DNA of 64,000 nucleotides. Origin: Marinobacterium_A aestuariivivens. GTDB lineage: Bacteria; Pseudomonadota; Gammaproteobacteria; Pseudomonadales; Balneatricaceae. A model generated the notes under the pieces. The model was given only the letters and a program-made list of their open reading frames with translations, made no database searches and was not told the origin of the DNA. The stretch is from assembly GCF_042661465.1 (NCBI RefSeq), contig NZ_JBHSWE010000001.1, forward strand, positions 992,001-1,056,000, in the 5' to 3' direction. The position numbers and the translations under genes are program-made. Positions 17,543-25,836 of the stretch are shown here, in pieces (position 1 is the stretch's first letter; the number at the start of each line of letters is the position of its first letter).

Positions 17543-18649
17543 TTATGCCCTGTGCGCCCGCGCCAGGTATTCGTGGGACTGCATCTCCAGCAGCCGGCTC
17601 TGGGTACGCTGGATCTCGAACTCCAGCCGCCCTTCGGTGTAGATCTCGTGAATGGGCGCGGCGGCCGACAGGATCAGCTTGACGCCGCTGTCGTAGAACT
17701 CGTCGACCATGTTGATGAAGCGACGCGCCGCGTCATCGTTGCTGCGACCGAGCCGGGGCACGTTGGACACCAGCACCGCATGGTAGACCTTGGCCAGTTC
17801 GATATAGTCGTTCTGGGAACGCGGCCCCAGGCAGATATCGGTGAAATCGAACCAGACCACATCCTCGCAGCAGCGCCGCGAACGGATACCGCGACCGTTG
17901 ACCTCTAACACCTCACCTTCGACCGCCTCCTCCAGGTCCGGCGCCAGCGCCTCGAAACTGCGGTTGAGGCTCTCGTCGGCACGGCCATCGAGGGGGCAGT
18001 GGTAAAGCTCTGCCTGCTCCAGCGCGCGCAGACGGTAGTCGACGCCACTGTCGACATTGACCACGTCGGTGTACCGGTTCAGCAGCGCGATCGCCGGCAG
18101 AAAGCGGGCACGCTGCAACCCGTCCCTGTAAAGACCATCGGGAACGATGTTGGACGTGGCGACCAGGGTCACGCCATTGGCGAACAGCTGCTCGAGCAGC
18201 CCGCCGAGAATCATCGCATCGGTAATATCGGAGACGAAAAACTCGTCAAAACAGATGACACGCGCCTCGGCGGCATAGCGCCGGCCGATCTCCTCGAGCG
18301 GGTTCTTGGTGCCGGCCAGGGTTTTAAGATCCTGATGGACCCGCTGCATGAAGCGATGGAAGTGGGTGCGCGTTTTCTGCTCGAACGGCAGCGTATCGTA
18401 GAAGGTGTCCATCAGGTAGGTCTTGCCGCGTCCCACCCCGCCCCAGAAATAGAGCCCCTTCAGCGGTTCGCGCTGCGGTTTTTTCCAGCCTCCCGCCAGA
18501 CGCTGCATCAGCCCACGCCGGGGCTCGACAGGCGTCGCGACCAGCTCATCGAACAGCCGCTGCAGATGTTTGACCGCCTGCTCCTGTGCCGGATCGTAGG
18601 AAAAATCATCCCGCTCGAGATCTCGCTTGTAGCGTTCCAACGGCGTCAT
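17543..18649 (-). CDS. zapE: ZapE, AAA-type ATPase of the divisome
   Basis: AFG1-like ATPase that in E. coli acts at the late division ring and affects FtsZ bundles. The Walker A loop is FWGGVGRGKTYLMDTFY (about residues 68-84) and the Walker B is VICFDEFFVSD. The C-terminal conserved region includes FINMVDEFYDSGVKLILSA. 368 residues. It lies upstream of rplM-rpsI, as in many gammaproteobacteria, but is separated from it by the repeat element. Confidence 0.93.
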   Translation of the reverse strand: MTPLERYKRDLERDDFSYDPAQEQAVKHLQRLFDELVATPVEPRRGLMQRLAGGWKKPQREPLKGLYFWGGVGRGKTYLMDTFYDTLPFEQKTRTHFHRFMQRVHQDLKTLAGTKNPLEEIGRRYAAEARVICFDEFFVSDITDAMILGGLLEQLFANGVTLVATSNIVPDGLYRDGLQRARFLPAIALLNRYTDVVNVDSGVDYRLRALEQAELYHCPLDGRADESLNRSFEALAPDLEEAVEGEVLEVNGRGIRSRRCCEDVVWFDFTDICLGPRSQNDYIELAKVYHAVLVSNVPRLGRSNDDAARRFINMVDEFYDSGVKLILSAAAPIHEIYTEGRLEFEIQRTQSRLLEMQSHEYLARAHRA

Positions 18650-18720
18650 ACCCGCACAAACCCCTGTCGTTCAAAATTCGTGCGCGCACTTTACCCAGAG
18701 GAAAAGAAAGCTTCAAGCCG

Positions 18721-18788
18721 GAGGAGCCCGGCCTCCGGGCGAAGATTCATATCTATCGCCGGCATTCGCAGCGAGGCGCTGCTCCTAC
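18721..18788. repeat. Short palindromes upstream of the 18847 gene
   Basis: GCCCGGCCTCCGGGC forms a hairpin at 18726-18740. GCAGCGAGGCGCTGCTCCTAC at 18768-18788 matches one arm of the element at 62484-62552. Confidence 0.55.
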
Positions 18789-18846
18789 AAGACCTCATCT
18801 TCGCTATACTGTCAGCGCCTCAACCTTTTCCGAACGGAGTAGTTGA

Positions 18847-19203
18847 ATGAAAAGGATTTTTTGCCTGTCGCTGACCGCCGCCCTGACGACCGCCCCCACC
18901 CTTGCCGCCGAGACCGGCAACGAACAGACCGTCAAGGACGGCATCTATGCGGCCTGCTTTCGCATGAACATCGAAGCCAAGAACACCTACAAGCGCATCG
19001 TCGCCAACGACAAGCGCAGCCTGACGATCAGCCAGGAGCATCGCAACGGCCAGCTCAGCGTCGAGGAAGCCCTCGGCGAAGCGGAACAGATCCTGAAGCA
19101 GCAACGCGTTGCCTACGACCATCTGGCCAACGTGCTGACGGCCACCAGCCGCCTGGGCTGCCCCGACACCGCCGGCCTCCTGGGTGAAGTCGAAATGCAA
19201 TAG
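18847..19203 (+). CDS. Small secreted protein of unknown function
   Basis: I do not recognise the family. The 118-residue product begins with a clear signal peptide (MKRIFCLSLTAALTTAPTLAAE). The mature part is about 97 residues, mostly helical and charged, with two cysteines (AACFRMNIEAKN and TSRLGCPDTAG) that could form a disulfide in the periplasm. A good -10 (TATACT, 18805-18810) lies upstream. It stands alone between zapE (opposite strand) and a repeat, with codon use like its neighbours. Confidence 0.7.
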   Translation: MKRIFCLSLTAALTTAPTLAAETGNEQTVKDGIYAACFRMNIEAKNTYKRIVANDKRSLTISQEHRNGQLSVEEALGEAEQILKQQRVAYDHLANVLTATSRLGCPDTAGLLGEVEMQ

Positions 19204-19204
19204 C

Positions 19205-19293
19205 CCGTAGCCTGGAATGAGTGAAACGAATTCCGGGAAGATCTCCGGCTTTCATCCGTCGGAATTCGCTACTTCGTTGCTCATTCCAGCCTG
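19205..19293. repeat. TAGCCTGGAATGAGTG inverted repeat, left of tRNA-Pro pair
   Basis: The left arm TAGCCTGGAATGAGTGAAACG and right arm CGTTGCTCATTCCAGCCTG pair imperfectly around GAATTCCGG...CCGTCGGAATTC. The element is nearly identical over its whole length (about 90 bases) to the copy at 19686-19775. Confidence 0.88.
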
Positions 19294-19348
19294 TGCCCTT
19301 TCAGCTTGCGGCTTTTTCCTCACTAAACATTTGTTTTTAAAAAAACAC

Positions 19349-19376
19349 TTGACATCATTCCGCCCCGGCGTAGAAT
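19349..19376 (+). promoter_or_regulatory. Promoter of the tRNA-Pro genes
   Basis: TTGACA (19349-19354) and TAGAAT (19371-19376) with a 16-base spacer predict a start near 19384, about 45 bases before the first tRNA. The upstream flank is A/T rich (UP-element-like). Confidence 0.8.
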
Positions 19377-19428
19377 TTGCGCCCAGTTCAGCGCGATCTG
19401 GTTCAAACAGGTCCGCCGGGCACTGGTT

Positions 19429-19505
19429 CGGGGTGTAGCTCAGCCTGGTAGAGCACTGTCTTCGGGAGGCAGGGGTCGTAGGTTCAAATCCTGTCACCCC
19501 GACCA
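19429..19505 (+). tRNA. tRNA-Pro (anticodon CGG), copy 1
   Basis: 77 nt including an encoded CCA. The acceptor stem is CGGGGTG/CACCCCG, the D arm GCTC...GAGC. The anticodon stem CTGTC/GGCAG encloses the loop TTCGGGA (anticodon CGG). The T arm has GTAGGTTCAAATCCTGT with one G-T mismatch. It reads CCG codons, which are abundant in this genome. Confidence 0.97.
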
Positions 19506-19572
19506 ACACAATTTCCCGCTTCAACAACTGCATCGCAGTTGGGCCCCAGGGCCACAATCAGAACGGATATGT

Positions 19573-19649
19573 CGGGGTGTAGCTCAGCCTGGTAGAGCAC
19601 TGTCTTCGGGAGGCAGGGGTCGTAGGTTCAAATCCTGTCACCCCGACCA
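19573..19649 (+). tRNA. tRNA-Pro (anticodon CGG), copy 2
   Basis: Base-for-base identical to the copy at 19429-19505, encoded CCA included, 67 bases downstream and probably in the same transcript. The spacer between the two copies is unrelated to the flanks. Confidence 0.97.
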
Positions 19650-19984
19650 TTCTGTTCGATCTTCGCGTCATCTCAGCTTTCAAACCTGTAGCCTGGAATA
19701 AGTGAAACGAATTCCGGGAAGATCTCCGGCTTTCATCCGTCGGTATTCGCAACTGCGTTGCTCATTCCAACCTACATACTGCTAGACTTTCCTTTGGTGC
19801 TACTCCAGCCCGGACTTGGCGATATGCGGCTGCCGACATTGGCCTGCTTATTGCTACGACAACGGAAACACCAGCCCTACCCGAACCAGCGCCACCAAAA
19901 AGGGCACCCAAGCGCCAGCTTGGCACAGGCGACGCCCTGAATAGGTGCCAACGCTGCAACAGGATCTTGCAGAAGGCCTCAGTC
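19650..19984. other. Gap between tRNA-Pro copy 2 and the ATP-grasp locus
   Basis: The first part holds the repeat at 19686-19775, whose flanks are otherwise unremarkable. I see no gene and no T-run terminator. The promoter of the following five-gene locus should lie in about 19780-19980, but I cannot point to a convincing -35/-10 pair. Confidence 0.6.
19686..19775. repeat. TAGCCTGGAATAAGTG inverted repeat, right of tRNA-Pro pair
   Basis: Near-identical to 19205-19293 in the same orientation, including the central AAGATCTCCGGCTTTCATCC. The two copies bracket the tRNA pair. Confidence 0.88.
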
Positions 19985-21439
19985 ATGAGTATCAACTGGA
20001 AAGAGTATGACCCTGGCAATATCTTCGACGAACTGATCAGCACGCCCGGCAACCCGCGCGTACCGGCACGCAAGCTTGCGAACTATCTGGCCGGCCTCGA
20101 GGAGGCGGAGCTGGAGAAGCGGCGCCAAATGGCCGAAGCCACCATCCAGGAGATGGGCGTCTCCTTTACCGTCTACACGGAGGAGGGCAATATAGACCGC
20201 GCCTGGCCCTTCGACCTGATACCGCGCACCATCTCGCGCAAACAGTGGGACAAGACTGCGGCAGGGCTGGAGCAGCGGCTGCGGGCGCTAAACCTCTTTA
20301 TCGACGACCTCTATCACGACCAGCGCATCCTCAAGGACAAGGTCGTGCCGCGCCATCTGATCGAGAACTCGAGCAACTTCCGCCGCGAATGCATCGGCAT
20401 TTCGCCGCCGTTCGGCGTCTGGGCCCATATCTGCGGCACCGACCTGGTGCGCGATTCCGACGGCGAGTTCTACGTGCTGGAGGACAACCTGCGGGTCCCC
20501 TCCGGCGTCTCCTACATGCTCGAGAACCGCGCCATCACCAAGCGGGTCCTGCCGGAGCTGTTCGAGAACGACAATATCATGCCGATCGACGATTACCCGG
20601 CCAGGCTGTTCGATACCCTGGCCGCCCTGTCGCCGCGCCGCGTCAAGCAGCCGGAAATCGTCGTGCTGACCCCCGGCATCTTCAATTCGGCCTATTTCGA
20701 GCATGCCTTTCTGGCCCAGCAGATGGGCGCCGAGCTGGTCGAGGGCAGCGATCTGGTGGTCGGCGACGACGACCATGTCTACATGCGTACGATTGATGGC
20801 CTGAGCCGGGTCGACGTCATCTACCGCCGCATCGACGACCTCTTCCTCGACCCCGAAGTGTTCAACAAGGAGTCGGTGCTTGGCGTCCCGGGACTGATGC
20901 GCGCCTGGAAAAAGGGCACTGTCGCCCTGGCCAATGCACCGGGTGCCGGTGTCGCCGACGACAAGGTGATCTACGCCTACGTACCGAAGATCATCAAGTA
21001 CTATCTCGACGAGAGCCCGCTGATCAACAACGTCGAAACCTATCTCTGCGAAGATGACAAACAGCGCGAGTATGTACTGGCCAACCTCGACCAGCTGGTC
21101 GTCAAGCCGGCCAACGAGTCCGGCGGATACGGCATGCTGGTCGGCCCCCATTCGACCAAGAAGGACCAGGCGCGCTTCGCCGAGCTGATCAAAGCCAACC
21201 CGCGCAACTACATTGCCCAGCCAACGCTGGCCCTGTCGACCGCGCCGACCCTGGTCGACAATAACCGCCTGGAACCGCGCCACCTGGACCTGCGCCCCTT
21301 CATCCTGCAGGCGGAAAAAACCTATGTCACCACCGGTGGCCTGACCCGGGTGGCGATGAAGAAAGGCTCCCTGGTGGTCAATTCGTCCCAGGGCGGTGGC
21401 AGCAAGGATACCTGGATCGTCGATACGGAGGCGAAATGA
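19985..21439 (+). CDS. Circularly permuted ATP-grasp peptide ligase-like protein (module 1)
   Basis: 484-residue protein of the circularly permuted ATP-grasp family (DUF404/DUF407 type), predicted to form amide bonds with ATP; its substrate is unknown. Start chosen at MSINWKEYDPGN; a TTG six codons upstream is less likely. Visible motifs are FYVLEDNLRVPSGVSYMLEN (about residues 160-179), VVLTPGIFNSAYFEHAFLA, RVDVIYRRIDDLFLDP, a complete glycine-rich loop LVVKPANESGGYGMLVG (about residue 374) and the C-terminal SSQGGGSKDTW. It overlaps the alpha-E gene by 4 bases (ATGA), so the products are probably made together. First gene of the five-gene locus. Confidence 0.88.
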   Translation: MSINWKEYDPGNIFDELISTPGNPRVPARKLANYLAGLEEAELEKRRQMAEATIQEMGVSFTVYTEEGNIDRAWPFDLIPRTISRKQWDKTAAGLEQRLRALNLFIDDLYHDQRILKDKVVPRHLIENSSNFRRECIGISPPFGVWAHICGTDLVRDSDGEFYVLEDNLRVPSGVSYMLENRAITKRVLPELFENDNIMPIDDYPARLFDTLAALSPRRVKQPEIVVLTPGIFNSAYFEHAFLAQQMGAELVEGSDLVVGDDDHVYMRTIDGLSRVDVIYRRIDDLFLDPEVFNKESVLGVPGLMRAWKKGTVALANAPGAGVADDKVIYAYVPKIIKYYLDESPLINNVETYLCEDDKQREYVLANLDQLVVKPANESGGYGMLVGPHSTKKDQARFAELIKANPRNYIAQPTLALSTAPTLVDNNRLEPRHLDLRPFILQAEKTYVTTGGLTRVAMKKGSLVVNSSQGGGSKDTWIVDTEAK

Positions 21440-22365
21440 TGCTGTCCCGCGTAGCAGAACGGATGTACTGGGCGGCACGCTACCTGGAGCGTGTCGAAAA
21501 TACCGCCCGCCTGGTGAGCGTCTACGACAACCTGCTGTTCGACCTGCCCCGCAGCGTCAATATCGGCTGGTTCAACCTGGTGGTGATCAACAGCAGTACC
21601 GACCTGTTCCACGAGCGCTATCGGGTGCAGGACGAACGCAACGTGGTGAAGTTTACCCTTGCCGACGATACCAACCCCAGCTCGATGCTGTCGTCGCTGC
21701 TGTTGGTGCGCGAGAATATCCGCACCGCCCGCGATGTCCTGCCGAGCGAGGCCTGGGAGCTGGTCAACGAACTGCAGCTGTTTGCCAGTCACAACATCCA
21801 GCAGGGCATCAACCGCAACGGCCGCCATGCCTTTCTCAACGAGATCATCGAAGGCTGTCAGGGGATCAACGGCCTGTTCGGCAGCAACATGAGCCGCGAC
21901 GCCGCCTGGCACTTCCTCCGCCTGGGGTGCAACCTCGAGCGCGCCGACATGACCACCCGCCTGCTCGATGCCGGCGCGGCAGCACTGTTGCTATCCAGCG
22001 AAACGGAGGCGGCCAATCTCGATCAGATCGTCTGGGGCAATGTACTGCGTTCGGCCAGCGCCTATATGGCCTACCGCCGTACTGTACGCACCGCCGTCAG
22101 CGGCGCCGAGGTGGCACGCTTCCTGCTGCAGGACGAACAGTTCCCCCGCTCGGTGCAGTTCTGCCTTGGCCAGATCGGCTCGGCCGCCGATCGTCTGCCC
22201 GGCAGCAGCCAGCAACACCAGGCCATCAGGCCCAGTCTCCCGGCCTACGGCATCGAGGAAGACACGCCACTCGATGAAGACTTCCGCGACTATCTCAACG
22301 ACCTGCAACTGATGCTGGCCGAAGTCCATCACCGCATTTCCGGCAACTGGTTTCTGCACGACTGA
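21436..22365 (+). CDS. Alpha-E domain protein (DUF403, module 1)
   Basis: 309-residue all-helical alpha-E protein, the usual partner of circularly permuted ATP-grasp enzymes. It begins with the family signature MLSRVAERMYWAARYLERVENTARL, and has LFGSNMSRDAAWHFLRLGCNLERADMTTRLLD (two segments) in the middle. Function is unproven; it has been proposed to act with the ligase in making or modifying peptides. It overlaps the ATP-grasp gene and is followed 59 bases later by the transglutaminase/amidoligase gene. Confidence 0.88.
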   Translation: MMLSRVAERMYWAARYLERVENTARLVSVYDNLLFDLPRSVNIGWFNLVVINSSTDLFHERYRVQDERNVVKFTLADDTNPSSMLSSLLLVRENIRTARDVLPSEAWELVNELQLFASHNIQQGINRNGRHAFLNEIIEGCQGINGLFGSNMSRDAAWHFLRLGCNLERADMTTRLLDAGAAALLLSSETEAANLDQIVWGNVLRSASAYMAYRRTVRTAVSGAEVARFLLQDEQFPRSVQFCLGQIGSAADRLPGSSQQHQAIRPSLPAYGIEEDTPLDEDFRDYLNDLQLMLAEVHHRISGNWFLHD

Positions 22366-22424
22366 ATGGAACGTCCCGGTCCGCCGGCCCCGTCGGCGGT
22401 CTCAGACTCAAGAAAGGGGTCAAC

Positions 22425-25400
22425 ATGACCATTCGCACCAAGATCCATCACGTGACAGGCTACAAGTTCGATCGACGGGTGAACCTCTCGCCCCATGTGC
22501 TGCGCCTGCGCCCGGCCGCCCATTCCCGCACCCGGATCCATGGCTATTCGCTGCGGATCCGCCCGGAAAACCACTTCATCAACTGGCAGCAGGACCCCTT
22601 CGGCAACTTTCTGGCACGCCTGGTCTTTCCGGAAAAGAGCGACGAGCTGCGTATCGAGGTCGAGGTGATCGCGGACATGACGGTGATCAACCCCTTCGAC
22701 TTCTTCGTCGAGGAGTACGCCGAGCACTTCCCGTTCCGCTATGACGCAAGCCTCACCAAAGAGCTGCTTCCCTACCTCGAAGCCTCGGAGCAGGACAGCC
22801 CGCTGCTGCAACAGTGGGTCGAATCGGTGCCCCGCGAAAAGATCCACATCATCGACTTCCTGGTGGCGCTGAATCAGCGCCTCGAACAGGAGCTCGAGTA
22901 TGGCATCCGCCTCGAACCGGGTATCCAGAGCTGCCAGCAGACCCTGGCGCTGAAAAAGGGCTCGTGCCGCGACAGCGCCTGGCTGCTGGTCCAGATTCTG
23001 CGCCACCTCGGGCTGGCCGCCCGCTTCGTCTCGGGCTACCTGATCCAACTGACCCCGGACGTCAAGGCGCTGGACGGACCGTCCGGACCCGAAGCCGACT
23101 TTACGGACCTGCACGCCTGGTGCGAAGTCTACATTCCCGGCGCCGGCTGGGTCGGTCTCGACCCCACCTCCGGCCTTTTCGCCGGTGAAGGTCATATCCC
23201 GCTGGCCTGCACACCGGATCCGGCCTCGGCGGCCCCGATCAGCGGCTTTACCGACGAATGCGAGGTCGAATTCGAATACAGCAACCAGGTCTACCGCATC
23301 CACGAGGATCCGCGGGTGACCCGGCCCTACAGCGACGAGCAGTGGCAGCAGATCATGGCCCTCGGCGATGCCGTCGATGCCGACCTCGACGCCCTCGACG
23401 TGCGCCTGACCATGGGCGGCGAGCCGACCTTCGTCTCGATCGACGACATGGAATCGGCGCAGTGGAACACCGAGGCCCTCGGCGCCGACAAGCTGCGCCT
23501 GGCCAAGGACCTGCTGCTGCGCCTGCGCGAGCGCTTCGCACCGAAGGCCCTGCTGCACTATGGCCAGGGCAAATGGTATCCCGGCGAGGAACTCCCGCGC
23601 TGGGCCCTGGGCTGCTTCTGGCGCCTCGACGGCGAGCCACTGTGGCACGACCCGAAACTGCTGGCCCGGGTCGACCAGGATCTCGGTTACGGCCTGGCCG
23701 AGGCCGAGCGCTTTGTCCACCAGCTGTGTCTCGAGCTTGGCCTTTCCGCCGACTTCATACATCCGGCCTACGAGGACGCCCTGCACTATCTCGACATGGA
23801 GCAGGATCTGCCGATCAATGTCGACCCTCTGAACGCAGACCTATCGGACAGCCTCGAACGCAAACGCCTGGCACGGCTGCTTCAGCGTGGGCTCGATAGC
23901 GTCAGCGGCTTTGTGCTGCCGCTTGGCTGGGACCATGACCACTCGGCCTGGCGCAGCTGCCGATGGGAGACGCGCCGCGAGACGCTGGTGCTCATTCCGG
24001 GCGACTCGCCGATGGGCTTTAGGCTGCCGCTCGAAGCCCTGCCCTGGGTCCCCCGGGAGAAGCGCGAGATAGAGCCGGAACGCGACCCCTTCGCGGAGCC
24101 GGTTCCACTGCCGGCCTACAGCCTCGGCGAGCCCTCCAACCCGGTCGACAGCCGCAGCCTGATGGAAGACTGCGCCGACGACCGGCCTCCGTCCGGAGAC
24201 GAGGCCCGGGTGCTGCACACCGCCCTCTGCGTCGAGCCGCGCAACGGCCGCCTGCACCTGTTCCTGCCGCCGCTCAAGCACCTCGAGCACTATGTGCTGC
24301 TGATCAATGCGCTCGAACGCACCGCCGCGCAATTGCAGCTGCCGGTGGTGATCGAGGGCTACGAACCGCCACGGGATCCGCGTCTGCAGCGCCTGCTGGT
24401 CACGCCGGACCCCGGCGTCATCGAGGTCAATGTTCATCCGGCAGGCAGCTGGCGCGAGCTGGTCGGCAATACCCAGGCGCTGTACGACGAAGCCCACCAG
24501 TCGCGACTGGGCACCGAGTCCTTCATGCTCGACGGCCGCCACAGCGGTACCGGCGGCGGCAACCACATTACCCTGGGCGGCGCCACGCCGGCCGACAGCC
24601 CCCTGCTGCGCCGCCCCGACCTGCTGCGCAGTCTGGTGACCTACTGGCAGCACCATCCGAGCCTGTCGTATCTGTTCTCCGGCATGTTCATCGGCCCCAC
24701 CAGCCAGGCGCCGAGGGTCGACGAAGGCCGTGACGAGGCTCTCTACGAACTCGAGATCGCCTTCTCCCAGATGCCCGACGGCGTCATCGACCAGCCCTGG
24801 CTGGTCGACCGCCTGATGCGCAATCTGCTGGTCGACATCACCGGCAATACCCACCGCTCGGAATTCTGCATCGACAAGCTCTATGCCCCGGGCAGCGCCT
24901 CCGGTCGCCAGGGCATCCTCGAGTTTCGCGGCTTCGAGATGCCACCCCACCCGCGCATGGCGCTGGTGCAGGCCCTGCTGCTGCGCGCACTGCTGGCGCG
25001 CTTCTGGAAGAAGCCCTATCGCAAGCCACTGGTGCGCTGGGGCACCGAGCTGCACGACCGTTTCATGCTGCCCCACCATGCCTGGGCCGATATCCGCGAC
25101 GTGGTCCAGGACCTGCAGCGACACGGCTACCCGTTCCAGCTCGACTGGCTGGCACCGTTCGAGGAGTTCCGCTACCCCCATTACGGCCGCGTGAACATCG
25201 ACGATATCAGCCTCGAGCTGCGCTGGGCCATCGAGCCCTGGCATGTGCTGGGCGAAGAGATCAGCAGTTTCGGTACCGCCCGCTATGTCGACTCCTCGGT
25301 GGAGCGCCTGCAGGTCAGGGTCAACGGCCTCACCGACGGGCGCTACGTGCTGGCCTGCAACGGTCGCCGGGTGCCACTGCACAACACCGGCCGCCAGGGC

Positions 25401-25779
25401 GAATATGTCGCCGGCGTGCGCTTTCGCGCCTGGCAGCCCCCTCGGCGCTGCACCCGACCATCGGCGTCCACAGCCCGCTGGTATTCGACCTTATCGATAC
25501 CTGGAACGGCCTGTCCATCGGCGGCTGCACCTACCATGTCAGCCACCCCGGTGGCCGTCATTACGACAGCTACCCGGTCAACGCCTTCGAGGCCGAAGCA
25601 CGGCGCGTCAACCGTTTCTGGGACCATGGCCATACGCCGGGGCCGCTGACCCCGCCGCCCGCCTTCAACGCGATTCGCGAATTTTTCCCGCACCAGACGC
25701 CGCCGCGGCCGATGGCGCCCCTCCGGAGGAACCGAGCGACGAATATCCCCATACCCTGGATTTGCGCCGCAACCTGTAA
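22425..25779 (+). CDS. Transglutaminase-like / DUF2126 amidoligase fusion protein (two frame breaks)
   Basis: About 1118 residues after repair. The N-terminal third is a transglutaminase/peptidase fold with an intact triad: Cys181 in KKGSCRDSAW, His230 in TDLHAWCEVY, Asp246 in VGLDPTSG. The remainder, from about residue 320 (VRLTMGGEPTFVSIDD), is DUF2126, described as a putative amidoligase of the glutamine-synthetase-like class; it includes DGRHSGTGGGNHITLGGA and HRSEFCIDKLY. The frame breaks in the C run at 25438-25442 and again near 25709-25712. One C added at each restores QPPSALHPTIGVHSPLVFDL and APPPEEPSDEYPHTLDL, ending at 25779. Third gene of module 1. Confidence 0.87.
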
Positions 25780-25836
25780 AGCGCGGCACCGACCGCCGTA
25801 TACTATGACTTTGCCAACAGCGCGCAGGACAACGGG

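Noticed and set aside
19650..19984. An integrated element using tRNA-Pro as attachment site
   Set aside because: No integrase, and the second tRNA is a full identical gene and not a 3'-end fragment as an attachment duplication would leave.
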